This document shows positions 1 through 9,684 of a stretch of DNA of 50,371 bases, one piece after another. Under the pieces are notes generated by a model. That model ran no database searches, had not been told where the DNA came from, and saw nothing but the letters and a program-made list of their open reading frames with translations. This DNA is from Gemmataceae bacterium (GTDB taxonomy: Bacteria; Planctomycetota; Planctomycetia; Gemmatales; Gemmataceae). Position numbers and translations under genes: made by a program. The stretch is taken from positions 1-50,371 of the forward strand of contig SIAJ01000036.1 in NCBI GenBank assembly GCA_009691845.1, given 5' to 3'. Numbering within the stretch: position 1 is the first letter of the stretch; each line of letters opens with the position of its first letter.

Positions 1-1412
1 AGTTCGTCAACTCGCTGGGCCGGCGACTTGCCATTCAGCACGAGTACCACCAGAGGGTGGCTCCCGCCCAGTTGCTCGGCGAGGAACGTGATGCCCGTGA
101 GCAACTTCGTTCGCTCCAGGTCCGGGTAGATCGGAGCCGGCGAATACAGTTCGAGCTTGAGCGATTCGAGATTCGAATCGCGATACTCGCGCAATCGTTC
201 GCCGTTGGGTTTGCTCGCCTCGGTTGTCAGCCGAACGATATTTCGAGCAGAAGTGAAGAGCGGGCTTGGAAATGCGGTGCCCGTTTCGAAGAGGTTGTAC
301 GGTTTCTCGAAGGTCGCATAGCCCTTCTGGATCTCGGCTATTCGATTGAGGGCAAACTGGTAAGAACTTTCGAGGCCCTCGGAGCCTGGGAAACGCTCAA
401 CTGGGAACAGTCTCACTTCCTTCGCTGCCTTCATCGTGAACGTCTGAGGGCTCAACAGCCCCTGATACTGCCCGCTGAACGCCTTCCGCGAATTGGCATA
501 GCGATGCAGGTCGGTCGTGGCTTGCCTTTTGTTTTCGGGGCTCCGTTCGCCGTACTGGATCAACGCGGCCTCCATCGCGCGAATGCGGGCCAGCGTGAAC
601 GGCAGGGTCACATCGCGGCGATGCTTCAACTTGTCCAACGTCTCAAGCCGATTGGTCGTGCCGGGATGACCGGTGACGAAGACGAGGTCGCCTTCCTTCG
701 CACCCATCGCGCTAAATGTGAACCAGTGTTTGACCTGGGCCGGCTTGCCATCTTCGTAAGCGCGGAAGAACGAAATATCGAGCCCGAATCTGGGGAACTC
801 GAAGTTATCGACGTCGCCGCCAAAGGCTGCGATCTTTTCCTCGGGCGCGAAGACGAGCCGAACGTCCGTGAACTTCTTGTACCGGTAAAGGTGATAAGCC
901 CCGCCTTGAAAGAGCGTGACGACATCGGAACGCTGGCCGGTCTTGTCGAGCGATGCCTTCTCGATTGTCGCCATGGCCGAACGTCGGGCCGCGAATGCCT
1001 CGGCCGGCTTCATTTCCGGTTTCACGGCCGCGTTCACTTTCTCCGTCACGTCCTCGATCGCTTGCAGCACGTTGAGTTCGAGATCCTCAACTTTCAATTC
1101 ATCGGCCGATGTCTTGGCATAAAAGCCATCGCGGAACAGATCGCGAGTGGGCGACGAGAGTTTTTGCAACGCATCAGCCGCGATGTGGTGATTGGTGATC
1201 AGCAAGCCGTTCGGCGACACGAACGATCCCGAGCCGCCATTGTTAAACCGCACCGACGCTAGCTGAGCGTGTTCGAGCCAGGTGTCCGTCAGGTCGAAGT
1301 TGTATTTCGCCTTCAGGTGTCCGCGTGGCGGATCGTTGAGCAGCCACATGCCTTCATCGGAAAACGCGGGCATGGCAACTATTCCCAGGAGCAAAACGGT
1401 GCGGGTCGTCAT
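1..1412 (-). CDS. S46 family dipeptidyl-peptidase (DPP7/DPP11-like), C-terminus beyond window
   Basis: I read this directly from the reverse strand. An ATG at 1412 opens a frame that stays open to base 1, giving about 470 residues of a family usually near 700. S46 enzymes release dipeptides from peptide N-termini in the periplasm. Residues 1-18 look like a signal peptide. The chymotrypsin-fold histidine motif TNHH is at about residues 73-76, preceded by GGSGSFVSP. The aspartate motif GGDVDNFEFPRF and a later VTGHPGTT stretch are also present, matching the S46 layout. The catalytic serine lies in the missing C-terminal part, so activity cannot be judged. The gene is divergent from the DUF1415 gene, with about 70 bp between starts. 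Family assignment is firm; substrate preference is unknown. Confidence 0.9.
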   Translation of the reverse strand, partial: MTTRTVLLLGIVAMPAFSDEGMWLLNDPPRGHLKAKYNFDLTDTWLEHAQLASVRFNNGGSGSFVSPNGLLITNHHIAADALQKLSSPTRDLFRDGFYAKTSADELKVEDLELNVLQAIEDVTEKVNAAVKPEMKPAEAFAARRSAMATIEKASLDKTGQRSDVVTLFQGGAYHLYRYKKFTDVRLVFAPEEKIAAFGGDVDNFEFPRFGLDISFFRAYEDGKPAQVKHWFTFSAMGAKEGDLVFVTGHPGTTNRLETLDKLKHRRDVTLPFTLARIRAMEAALIQYGERSPENKRQATTDLHRYANSRKAFSGQYQGLLSPQTFTMKAAKEVRLFPVERFPGSEGLESSYQFALNRIAEIQKGYATFEKPYNLFETGTAFPSPLFTSARNIVRLTTEASKPNGERLREYRDSNLESLKLELYSPAPIYPDLERTKLLTGITFLAEQLGGSHPLVVLVLNGKSPAQRVDE

Positions 1413-1481
1413 GGTTGGAATCCCGTGTGGGTAATGAGGAATTATAGGTGCGAACCCGAAACGAGGTCGTAACGTGGCTGG

Positions 1482-2036
1482 ATGGACGACTTGGCAATTA
1501 TTGAATCGACGCGGCAATGGATCGCCAACGTGGTGATCGGCCTGAATCTCTGCCCGTTCGCCCAGCGTGTGTTCGCGGCCGAGAAGATTCGCTACGTGGT
1601 CAGCCCGGCCACGAACGAGACGGGCTTGCTTGGGGATTTGAAGCGTGAGTTGGAATATCTGGCCGCGACTTCGAGCGAAAGCGTAGAGACGACACTCCTC
1701 ATTCATCCGCATGTGCTGGATAATTTTCTTGACTTCAACGACTTTCTTGAGCTTGCGGAGGCCTTGATCGAGAGCCTGGATCTGGAGGGGGCAATTCAGC
1801 TTGCCAGTTTCCATCCGCGCTATCAATTCGCCGAATCGAGCCCGGAGGATGTGGAGAACTTTACGAATCGATCGCCGTATCCGATGCTGCATTTACTGCG
1901 GGAAGCGAGCATCACGGCCGTGGCCGACGACCCGGAATCTTTGAACGACATCCCAGTACGGAACATCGAGATTCTTCGCAGGTTGGGCAAAGACGGAATT
2001 GATGACCTGCTTCGTGGGATCAAACCGCGTCCGTGA
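1482..2036 (+). CDS. DUF1415 family protein
   Basis: This 184-residue soluble protein matches DUF1415, a family of about 180 residues with no established biochemical function. The hallmark is WIANVVIGLNLCPFA near residues 13-27, with Cys24 conserved in the family. Further family-like segments are LDFNDFLELAE and FHPRYQFA, the latter around residues 107-114, and a C-terminal RNIEILRRLG. There is no signal peptide or membrane segment. The gene stands alone: it diverges from the S46 peptidase and converges on the beta-propeller gene, with a hairpin between them. The ATG at 1482 gives a full-length family member. Confidence 0.85.
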   Translation: MDDLAIIESTRQWIANVVIGLNLCPFAQRVFAAEKIRYVVSPATNETGLLGDLKRELEYLAATSSESVETTLLIHPHVLDNFLDFNDFLELAEALIESLDLEGAIQLASFHPRYQFAESSPEDVENFTNRSPYPMLHLLREASITAVADDPESLNDIPVRNIEILRRLGKDGIDDLLRGIKPRP

Positions 2037-2067
2037 ACCAACCGTCGCCCGCAATCCAGCCACGCGA

Positions 2068-2090
2068 CCCCTCCCCGAAGCGGAGAGGGG
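2068..2090. terminator. GC-rich hairpin between convergent genes
   Basis: Two 10-nt arms (2068-2077 and 2081-2090) pair with one mismatch around a 3-nt loop. The hairpin sits between the stop of the DUF1415 gene and the stop of the beta-propeller gene, so it could end transcription from both sides. No U-tract follows, so this rests on placement and stem only. Confidence 0.45.
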
Positions 2091-2102
2091 GAGAAGTACG
2101 AT

Positions 2103-3341
2103 TCACTTCGAGATGCACCACAAAAACTTGTAGCCGCGGATCAGGATATCGCCGTCGGCGATCGCGATGGTGGCCAGCACCGTGTCAGGCAATTTGTTGG
2201 CTGAGAGAATGTCGATCTTGCTCGGATCGGGTTTGACGACCAGGGTCTCGCCATTGTAATTGGTGATGTACAGCCGCCCAGCCGCGTGAACCACCGAGCC
2301 CCAGGTCTTGGTCGTCAAGCGCTCGCCTTTCCAAAGGTCCGTTCCCGTTTTCAGTTCAAAGCATGAAGCCAATCCTGGCTCGTTCACGTGAAACGCATGT
2401 TCCCCAATAATGACGCAGGAGCCGATACGCTGAGGATTGCGTGGGTGATGCCACAGGCGATGCGTCTTGGTCACGTCACCATCGCCGCCCGCCCTCACAG
2501 CGAGGCCCGAGCCGCCGTAGCCGGACATGGCGATCACAACACCATCGGGCGAAACGACCGTCGAGGTGTAAACGAGATCGGTGAGCCCATCACACGTCCA
2601 GAGTTCCTTGCCCGACTTCGGATCAAATCCCTTCACCTTGTTCGGCACGCTCAGAATCAATTCCTCGCGAGTGCCGATCTTGGCAATTACCGGTGTGCTC
2701 CAGGAGCCGACCCACTTATCCCCCTTTTTCAATCCGTCCAAGCCACCGGGCACTTCGTGCCGCCAAACTTCGTCGCCAGTCTTTTTGTTCATCGCAATCA
2801 GGAACTGCCGCACGCCGGCCCCGCACCAGAGGATCACGTTTTCGCCATGCAGAATTGGCGAGGATGCCGTGCCCCAAATGTGGACGAACTCGCCGAGGTC
2901 TTTCTTCCAAAGTTCCTTGCCCGCGAAATCCACGCACAAGACGCCGCCGGAGCCGAGACTGGTGATGACGCGTTCGCCATCGGTCACGCACGAGGCTGCA
3001 CCATACGGGTTCGTGCCGTGCGTTGGTTCGACCTTTGCTTGCTTCAGGTAGTACGCCCACTTTTCCTTGCCCGTCTTGCGATCGATGCAGAGGATGCCAC
3101 GTTTAGTTCCCTTCTCGATCGCCTGCGTGAGGAAGATGTGATCGCCCCATATGGCAGGCGATGCGTTTCCGGTGTCCGGCAACGGTGCTTTCCAGCGCAC
3201 ATTTTCCTTATCGCTCCACGTGAGCGGAAGGTCTTTCGCGGTCGAGTGCCCGTCCGCGGTCGGCCCACGCCAGCCCGGCCAGTTCTCGGCGAACGCGATG
3301 GTGGAGAGACAACAGAAGGAGAGGAGGGAGAGACGCAGCAT
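2103..3341 (-). CDS. PQQ-like beta-propeller repeat protein (BamB-like), secreted
   Basis: The 412-residue product starts with a signal peptide (about residues 1-18, ending AFA) followed at once by NWPGWRGP, the usual opening of planctomycete outer-membrane-assembly-like beta-propellers. Repeated blades carry the typical 'G+xxWxxxL' and 'CxDxxTGKExW' patterns, for example IDRKTGKEKW, MNKKTGDEVW, DPKSGKELW and FELKTGTDLW. These propellers act in the periplasm as scaffolds or PQQ-type folds. There is no sign of catalytic dehydrogenase residues, so a structural or binding role is likelier than an enzyme. The gene is a lone unit transcribed away from the cadherin-like gene at 3510. Family is clear, substrate unknown. 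Confidence 0.88.
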   Translation of the reverse strand: MLRLSLLSFCCLSTIAFAENWPGWRGPTADGHSTAKDLPLTWSDKENVRWKAPLPDTGNASPAIWGDHIFLTQAIEKGTKRGILCIDRKTGKEKWAYYLKQAKVEPTHGTNPYGAASCVTDGERVITSLGSGGVLCVDFAGKELWKKDLGEFVHIWGTASSPILHGENVILWCGAGVRQFLIAMNKKTGDEVWRHEVPGGLDGLKKGDKWVGSWSTPVIAKIGTREELILSVPNKVKGFDPKSGKELWTCDGLTDLVYTSTVVSPDGVVIAMSGYGGSGLAVRAGGDGDVTKTHRLWHHPRNPQRIGSCVIIGEHAFHVNEPGLASCFELKTGTDLWKGERLTTKTWGSVVHAAGRLYITNYNGETLVVKPDPSKIDILSANKLPDTVLATIAIADGDILIRGYKFLWCISK

Positions 3342-3509
3342 GATGAAATCCGGTAGGCAGGCGATTCAGACTTCTGTCTTGATGATCATATTCGGGGCCA
3401 AGTTTCCAGGATGCCGAGGCTTCTGAAGTTTCTTGTTTGGAGTTTGACATCAGGACATTCATAGTGTACTCTCAACCCCACAAATCACCTCACGTCAACA
3501 CGAGCACCC

Positions 3510-6230
3510 ATGAGCCGCCCTCTCACTCAGAGCTTCGAACGCCTCTTTCGATCCAGTCGCAAGAAAGAAAATCGAGCCCGGCCAACGGTTCGACGGGGCC
3601 TGATCGAATGCGAACCCTGGATTGCTGCTGGGAGCGTGTTGTCGTTGGATAGCTTGATGGGCGATCCATTGACGACTACTACCGAATCGAAAACAGGCAC
3701 AACGAAACGAGAGGAATCGAATGCCGCCTTGAAACTTTCGACCCCAATCGGAGACGGATCAGGCGCTCACGCAACTACGCAGAGTTCGATGTCGACAACC
3801 TCGGTTCCACCTAGCGAAAGTGCGGATGAAAATCCCGATGGTGGTAGCCCAAACGACGAGCAGGACCTGTCGGTTAGCTTTACCCCGTCGCAACCGACAA
3901 CGCGAATGCCGACCGTTGCACCGTCCGGACTAGGCGGGGGTGGAAAAGCCGATGGTGGTGCGTCCGTTCAGTCCGCTAGCAACAATCAACTACCTCCATC
4001 CGCGCATAGCGGCAACGAATCAGCGGCGCGCCCGGCGGCGAGTTCCGTTGCTGAATCGCCGACCTCTCAGGAAGCACGGATTCAGCCTCCTGAACCGCAA
4101 TCGGTGCAATCAATAGAACCAATCGACCGGCCCAACGCGGCCCCAGTCGCTGCCAACGACACCGCGACTGTAGCGGAAGATGGGTCAGTCCTAATCGACG
4201 TGCTTGCGAACGACACGGATTCAGACGGCGATGCCCTGGCTATCCGTGATTTTCAATGGGATGCACTGCACGGAACAGTTACGGAGGAGGATGACAGTCA
4301 ACTCCGCTATACGCCCTATCCGAATTTCCACGGAACAGACACCTTCACCTACGTGGCCACCGACGGGCGAGCCAGCCCGATGTTCAGTTCAACGGTCACA
4401 GTAACGGTTACACCGGTGAATGACGCGGCTGTTGCCTTCAACGATGCCTGGGTCAGCGGCTATTTTCCACTTGAACCGAACGGGCCGTGGTGCGTTGAAG
4501 GGAGCGGGCTGCTTACAAATGACGTGGATTACGACGGCGATTCATTGCAAGCGATTGTAGACACTCCAGGAGACTATCCCGTCGATGTTCTGCCGAACGG
4601 GGACTTCAAGTACCACATTCCGTGGAGTGTCTACAGCACAACCGTTTTTGCGACCGACACCTTCACATACCGAGTGACCGACGGGAATGGCTGGGTGAGC
4701 GAGCCCGCGACGGTTTACCTGTTCATGCATGGCTATGACCCGACTCCCGAACCGGGTCCGCCGCCCCTCGACCCGGGTCCGATCGCCGTCGCGGATGACT
4801 TCTCGGTCGGGGACGACACGGTCTCCGGATCCGTAACTGGAAACGACTCGGATTGGTCGATTGCGATTCTGGAATCCCAACCGCTGATCGCTGGGCGGCT
4901 CCAGCAATTCACGGCGGCTGGGGATTACGAGTACAACCCAGGTCTCGAACGTTCTAGCACAGTGTTTACTTATGCGCTGTACGACGGCGATGGCAAGAAG
5001 TCCCCGCCGACGACCGTACAGATGAAGATGATCAATCTAGAGATTTACGACGGGCAGAATGGGACGAACCCGGTGCCTAATGCGAAGGAGTCCGATGTCG
5101 GCGCGTTTACTGTGGCAAATCGAAATGACACCGATGCCGACGGAATCCGCGACAGCATTGATTCCATCGGCGCGGTTGGAGCGTCACATCCCGGCGCATA
5201 CGGCGAGAACGAGAAGGACTTGATGAAAGTGGTCATCAAGAAGCCGGCTGATACCCCCTTGAAGACTAACGTCCTTGTCAAAGCAACTCACAATGTCGGC
5301 AGTGCGTGGTTCTATAGAGGCCCATCCGCCAGCGCAACGGAATTGCTTGAATCAGAAGTCACGCTTACGGCGGCAGATTTCGCTGCCGGGGACGTAACAC
5401 TATGGCTGGAAGCCCGAAGCCATTCGACCGGGCTCAAAGACATCACAATTGAGATGACTTATGATGGTGTCACGGAGAGGGGAAAGGCAACTGCGGTGTG
5501 GGCAGTGCTCCACGAGATACGGGCAACAGGTGAATGGGGAAGCAGCGTTACAGGGCTCAATGTAATGCGCGCAGATGTAGGAGACTATTTGGCCGTGGTC
5601 ACTAGGGAGCTTGCAGGCAACGTTGTTGGGCCGCTAGGGGTAGACAATACTCCGTATCTTCGCGATGGGAAAACATATGTATCGAATCCAATAGAGTTTC
5701 GGTTCAACGTTAAGCCAGCGGGGATAGGATTGGTCAAGCATGTCACTTGGGACGTGTCACGCTCCGTTGAGAATCTGTCGCGAAAGCGAAACATTGCCGG
5801 TACAGGGTGGGAAACCGTACCCACAATACCTGGAACAAGCCAGTTTCCGGACAATCGAGACGCGGCAAACGACGACCCAAGAATCGAAGATGAGATTAGC
5901 CTCCCAGTTGGAGACAAACTTTACTCCCTCGATGCTCCAGGCTTGAATTTCGGAGCCTTAGAGACAGCTTCTGCAGCCTACCACCATTTGAATGGGCTCG
6001 AGTTCGTTCGGGTTAAGTTTGGCTCGGGTGCCTCGTTTGCGCCCCCGCACAATTCGAATTCTCTCCAGGGGTCGCGCGCCTCCGACCTTTATCCCTGGCA
6101 TAGCTGGGTCTATGTGAATAACTTGCAGGCGGGCTGGACACGCCCGATACCTCCGAACCCTGCAGATCCAGACTACAACGAAGTCGGTGCCGGCCACATT
6201 CCGATGAACCCGAATCTCACGCCTATCTAA
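3510..6230 (+). CDS. Large surface protein with Ig/cadherin-like domains
   Basis: This 906-residue protein has three parts. Residues 1-50 are basic and contain RRGLIECEPW, resembling the N-terminal 'R..LE..' targeting region of planctomycete surface proteins. Residues 51-210 are low-complexity Ser/Thr/Pro/Gly linker. From about 210 to 510 there are three cadherin-like or bacterial Ig modules. The first has the classic ANDTATVAEDGSVLIDVLAN start, DTDSDGDAL calcium-type acidic loop and GTDTFTYVATDG end; the second and third are more divergent. The C-terminal 400 residues contain a further acidic segment (NDTDADGIRDSID) and otherwise match nothing I recognise. It is probably exported and adhesive or structural. 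A secreted unknown follows 85 bp downstream and may be cotranscribed. The ATG at 3510 has no clear Shine-Dalgarno. Confidence 0.75.
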   Translation: MSRPLTQSFERLFRSSRKKENRARPTVRRGLIECEPWIAAGSVLSLDSLMGDPLTTTTESKTGTTKREESNAALKLSTPIGDGSGAHATTQSSMSTTSVPPSESADENPDGGSPNDEQDLSVSFTPSQPTTRMPTVAPSGLGGGGKADGGASVQSASNNQLPPSAHSGNESAARPAASSVAESPTSQEARIQPPEPQSVQSIEPIDRPNAAPVAANDTATVAEDGSVLIDVLANDTDSDGDALAIRDFQWDALHGTVTEEDDSQLRYTPYPNFHGTDTFTYVATDGRASPMFSSTVTVTVTPVNDAAVAFNDAWVSGYFPLEPNGPWCVEGSGLLTNDVDYDGDSLQAIVDTPGDYPVDVLPNGDFKYHIPWSVYSTTVFATDTFTYRVTDGNGWVSEPATVYLFMHGYDPTPEPGPPPLDPGPIAVADDFSVGDDTVSGSVTGNDSDWSIAILESQPLIAGRLQQFTAAGDYEYNPGLERSSTVFTYALYDGDGKKSPPTTVQMKMINLEIYDGQNGTNPVPNAKESDVGAFTVANRNDTDADGIRDSIDSIGAVGASHPGAYGENEKDLMKVVIKKPADTPLKTNVLVKATHNVGSAWFYRGPSASATELLESEVTLTAADFAAGDVTLWLEARSHSTGLKDITIEMTYDGVTERGKATAVWAVLHEIRATGEWGSSVTGLNVMRADVGDYLAVVTRELAGNVVGPLGVDNTPYLRDGKTYVSNPIEFRFNVKPAGIGLVKHVTWDVSRSVENLSRKRNIAGTGWETVPTIPGTSQFPDNRDAANDDPRIEDEISLPVGDKLYSLDAPGLNFGALETASAAYHHLNGLEFVRVKFGSGASFAPPHNSNSLQGSRASDLYPWHSWVYVNNLQAGWTRPIPPNPADPDYNEVGAGHIPMNPNLTPI

Positions 6231-6315
6231 GAAGCCCGCCCGCGTGTGTCGTAAACGCGCTCGGATGCAGCGCACAAAACAAAACCTGAGCAGATCAATC
6301 GTTGGGGTAGGGAAC

Positions 6316-7407
6316 ATGGCTTTTCGTAACCTGATATCCGCGATCGGTCTATTGAGTTGCCCAACTCTCGCGTCTGCGTCCGTCTTGGCCTACTACGACG
6401 ATCAGGAAAGCACTTGGCAAGCAAGCCACATCGTCTTTGTCGAGGATGGCAAGGTGAAGGAAAGCTGGAAGGGGGATTTGAAGGTTGGCCAAAAGCTGCC
6501 CGAGGGCGCATCGATCTTTACCGAGTTGGTGGTTCCTGGGCCGAGTCCGCTCGATCCAGGTGCGGAGAAGAAACCAAATCCGGTGACTGGCCGACGGTTG
6601 GTCATTTTTCTCAAACGAGGAGTTCCTTTCGGGAGCGAGGACAAGAAGCTGGTTTGGATGGCAGCACGTCAAGTGCAAGCATTCAATGAAATAAACGCCG
6701 TAGCTGACGTTGCTTGGGTCGAAGGCGAGCGTATTTTCACCGTGTTCCAACCCATCAGACCAGGAGGCTATGAACTTGAAGAGAATGGCAGTCTTACGAG
6801 TTTGAAGCAGCGCGTGGATCTCGGAATAGCATTGCGTTCCTTATTCGATTCTGCGAAGGCAGACAGCGATCTGCGGAAACGCGCTGACCGACTCGCTGCA
6901 CTTGCTCCAACTCTGGCCACCTATGCAGGCACTAGGGCGGTTAATGATTGTGCCATCGAATTATCCGGTTGTGGGGCCTCGGCCGCCCCCATCTTTACTC
7001 GTTGGATCACGGACCCTAGCGGCAACTATCAATACCGCGTTTCTGGGCTCTGGGGCCTCAGCCAACTCGGCGATCTTGGAATCGACGGGATGATCAGCAT
7101 CTTGGACAGCGAAACCGCATACTGGAAAGCCGTCGCCGCTGAACTTAAAGGCAGGTCGGTGCGGGACGTGACGGGCAAAGGAATTTACACGAGAGTCCCG
7201 AACCATCTCTACCACCTGCTCGCACAGGTTCGCCGCATGAAGCTGTCTGAAGCCAACCAGGAACGCTTGAAAAGCCACAAGGGTCTACTCGAACTCGACC
7301 GTCTGCTGCGTGAAGTACCAGGAATGAAACCGGAAAAGTCCGACATGGTCGAAGTCCACAAGATTCTTCAAGACATCCTCGCCGGCAGGTTTCGCAAGGA
7401 CGAGTGA
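6316..7407 (+). CDS. Secreted protein of unknown function
   Basis: I place the start at ATG 6316 (363 residues). It follows the purine-rich GGGGTAGGGA and begins a good signal sequence, whereas the longer frame to 6244 adds an implausible basic extension. The hydrophobic leader ends either at ASA or at a possible lipobox LLSC, so it could be a lipoprotein. The N-terminal 100 residues include VEDGKVKESWKGDLKVGQKLP; the rest is mixed alpha-helical with two closely spaced Cys (CAIELSGCG). I do not recognise a family. It lies downstream of the cadherin-like gene on the same strand, so the two may work together at the surface; that is inference. Confidence 0.7.
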   Translation: MAFRNLISAIGLLSCPTLASASVLAYYDDQESTWQASHIVFVEDGKVKESWKGDLKVGQKLPEGASIFTELVVPGPSPLDPGAEKKPNPVTGRRLVIFLKRGVPFGSEDKKLVWMAARQVQAFNEINAVADVAWVEGERIFTVFQPIRPGGYELEENGSLTSLKQRVDLGIALRSLFDSAKADSDLRKRADRLAALAPTLATYAGTRAVNDCAIELSGCGASAAPIFTRWITDPSGNYQYRVSGLWGLSQLGDLGIDGMISILDSETAYWKAVAAELKGRSVRDVTGKGIYTRVPNHLYHLLAQVRRMKLSEANQERLKSHKGLLELDRLLREVPGMKPEKSDMVEVHKILQDILAGRFRKDE

Positions 7408-7965
7408 GCGACTCCGAAGCGCGGGCAAACCGTTCAGCTGGCAATTCAGAACCTCTGGCTCGAACCTTCGCACGGCTGACCCCGAATCGTAAACCCTTTC
7501 GCACGCGCGTTCTTCAAAATCTCTACTCGAACATTTGCCGAATTGAGAAGAACTTGCTCGCTTTTTGGACCGCCAGAGAGCATATTGTTCTTTCCTCCCT
7601 CGGCATGGACGTCGCCGGTGACACTCGATCACTGGTGGGCGACGAGGAAGGTTTTCAATTCTCTCGATTGGAGGAAGGTCCCGCGCGGTGTCGCGTCGGG
7701 GTTCGCTGAGGTCAGGAACATAGCGAGCCAACCCCGTTCGATCGGGGGACGCCAAGGAAGGCCACACCTGCCAAGGGCCTTTCACCGACATTGATCTAGT
7801 AAGGCCTGCAATGCTTGATTCCCGGGATTCGTGGAGTCAGGAGAGAATTGCTCGGAAAGGCCCATACTCGCAAAGTCGTTTCGGTTCAGCGGCTGGGAAC
7901 TGTTGAATCAACCTTCGGCCGGCCTGCACTTCCCGACCTCGGAAGTGCAAGCCGGCCGATTGCAT
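7408..7965. other. Intergenic region between convergent genes
   Basis: This 558-bp gap separates two genes that converge. Open frames on both strands exist (for example 7404-7709 forward), but none shows family motifs, a ribosome-binding site or a convincing composition. The one structured item is the hairpin at 7916-7958. I see no gene here. Confidence 0.5.
7916..7958. terminator. Long hairpin at convergent gene ends
   Basis: Arms 7916-7933 and 7941-7958 (18 nt each) pair with a single mismatch around a 7-nt loop. The hairpin ends 8 bp before the stop codon of the GT39-type gene. It is probably a terminator for that gene, or one of the dispersed palindromes common in this window. No run of T follows on either strand. 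Confidence 0.55.
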
Positions 7966-9573
7966 TTACGGCTGCCTCACAAACAAGTATCCTCGCAGCG
8001 TTTCTTCCTCGGGCTGGCCTCGTGCGGTGATTATTCCGACGTACCGAGTCGCACATTTCCAATTACCGCCAGTTGCAGCGAGCTTCGAGGAGTAGACCAC
8101 TTCCTCCGCCTCATCCTTGGACCCCGAACAGATGACCACCCACAAGGAATCCTTGCCGCGAACGGCCTCGGTCCAATCGCCCAGGCCGACCCATTGCACG
8201 CGGCCTCCCGTCAAACCCAGATACCAATGCACCGGAGCACTGGCCATCTTCCCCTCTTCTTGCGCAACCAATATCGGCTCGCCCGTCGTTTCCGTGATGG
8301 CACGAACGGCGATCCGCGAATCGCGTGCGTCCAGGTCGCGGTAAGGACGGACCAGATCGCGAGCCAGGCCGCCGAGGCCAACCATCCCGAGCAGCAATGC
8401 GAGAGCCACTACTGCGAACTTCGCTCGATGAACCGGTACGTAGCGGCGCAAGAGATTTGCGGTGCCGGCCCCAATGAACAAACAGAATAACGGCCCTGCG
8501 TGCTGCCCGAGCCGGCACGAGCCGATTGGGTATTTGTGCAAGGCGGCCGCCACTAGCCAAAAGACGAGAACTGCCGCGAATAGCCAAACCCATTCCCGGT
8601 CGCCACGCTTCCAGAAGCCGATGCCACCGATTACGGCCAGTGCCGCGGTCAATGCGCTGCCCCCGCGTTGGGATCCGACGGGATAGGCCGCGATTTCGCC
8701 TGCCAACGTTAATGGCAGCCAGAGCAGCAACCGCAACGGATCGGAAGGGGGGAACGCCCCCTGCCAATATTCGCCCATGCCATCGGCCGTCGAAATGCCG
8801 TACGTGGTCGAAGAGAGGTGTACCTTGCCAACGAACTGATAGTGAGCCAGAAACGCGGCGCACACGATTGCGGTGTACGACACAAGGAGAAGGATCTTAC
8901 GGGTCTGACGCACACGCCAAATCTCGGGTGCCAGCGCCACTCCGATTGCCCCAGCCACTAAGACGGACGTGTACGACGATGCCAGTGCCAACGGAGCGAG
9001 AATACACAGCGCGACCAGCGGCCAGGATCGCTCGCGATTTCTTCGCCAGGCGGCAAAGGGCAGCAACAGCACCACCGCAAAGAGCAAGTCCCACGAATAT
9101 GGCTTCACGAGTGATCCCGTTGTAGCCGGCCAAATCGCGACGGACAGAATGCCGATGCCCAGCATTCGCGGCAACGGAGAAAGCGTGAGCCGAGCCAGCA
9201 CGCAGAATAACCCGAGACCAAGCACCGACCCAAGCAGCGGTGGCAAGCGCACCGACCATTCCGAGGGCCCGAAGAACTTGAACATCGTCAACTCGGCCCA
9301 ATGAAATGTAAGCGGAGCGATCTGGCAGTACTCGATTGGTCCGAAGATGTCGCCGTAATCGCGTTTGAGGTAGTTCACCAGCAACATGGCTTCATCGCCC
9401 CAAATGGGCATGGCCATGAAGTAGCGAAAAATTCGCCAGAAGAATCCGATGAGCAGCAGATAGAGCGTGATTTTTTGAAGCAGTGCGCCATGTTCCGTTT
9501 CCCAGGTTTTCCATCCCTCCTGGGTCGGAACTGCTGCGGGCGCGACCTCGACAATCGACACCGTCTCCGCCAT
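7966..9573 (-). CDS. GT39/ArnT-type polytopic glycosyltransferase-like membrane protein
   Basis: The product is about 535 residues if it starts at ATG 9573, which has GGAG about 9 nt upstream; in-frame starts further up lack this. It has roughly ten hydrophobic segments. The GT-C signature is present: the first helix is followed by PIWGDEAM (Asp60-Glu61), the expected catalytic acidic pair in the first loop. Further on is WSVRLPPLLGSVLGLGLF, the 'W..R.P..L.G' segment of the PMT/ArnT family. Such enzymes transfer sugars from polyprenyl-phosphate donors at the outer face of the cytoplasmic membrane. The acceptor is unknown. It is divergent from the isomerase-like gene at 9685, and a palindrome lies in the shared upstream region. 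Confidence 0.82.
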   Translation of the reverse strand: MAETVSIVEVAPAAVPTQEGWKTWETEHGALLQKITLYLLLIGFFWRIFRYFMAMPIWGDEAMLLVNYLKRDYGDIFGPIEYCQIAPLTFHWAELTMFKFFGPSEWSVRLPPLLGSVLGLGLFCVLARLTLSPLPRMLGIGILSVAIWPATTGSLVKPYSWDLLFAVVLLLPFAAWRRNRERSWPLVALCILAPLALASSYTSVLVAGAIGVALAPEIWRVRQTRKILLLVSYTAIVCAAFLAHYQFVGKVHLSSTTYGISTADGMGEYWQGAFPPSDPLRLLLWLPLTLAGEIAAYPVGSQRGGSALTAALAVIGGIGFWKRGDREWVWLFAAVLVFWLVAAALHKYPIGSCRLGQHAGPLFCLFIGAGTANLLRRYVPVHRAKFAVVALALLLGMVGLGGLARDLVRPYRDLDARDSRIAVRAITETTGEPILVAQEEGKMASAPVHWYLGLTGGRVQWVGLGDWTEAVRGKDSLWVVICSGSKDEAEEVVYSSKLAATGGNWKCATRYVGIITARGQPEEETLRGYLFVRQP

Positions 9574-9625
9574 CCTTGAACTCCGTAGCATTCCTATATT
9601 CTTTGCGCTTGCAACTTCCTGAAAT

Positions 9626-9644
9626 CGGCACACGGAGTGTGCCG
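9626..9644. repeat. Short palindrome (family C, 'GGCACAC-GTGTGCC')
   Basis: A perfect 8-bp stem with a 3-nt loop lies in the divergent upstream region of the GT39-type and isomerase-like genes. The core and the flanking GACTAC are shared with imperfect or larger palindromes at 31808-31838 and 35631-35692. It is therefore a dispersed repeat more than an operator specific to these genes. Confidence 0.6.
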
Positions 9645-9684
9645 ACTACCATGGGCCGAACATTTTCTGCAAGGGAGGTTTACG

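Noticed and set aside
57..1262. Forward 401-residue open frame
   Set aside because: It is antisense to the S46 peptidase, whose reverse frame has the family motifs; the forward product has no recognisable domain.
2388..3356. Forward 322-residue open frame
   Set aside because: It is the mirror of the beta-propeller gene and shows no family pattern.
7285..7791. Reverse 168-residue frame and forward frame 7404-7709
   Set aside because: Neither has motifs or a convincing start, and the first overlaps the 3' end of the gene at 6316-7407.
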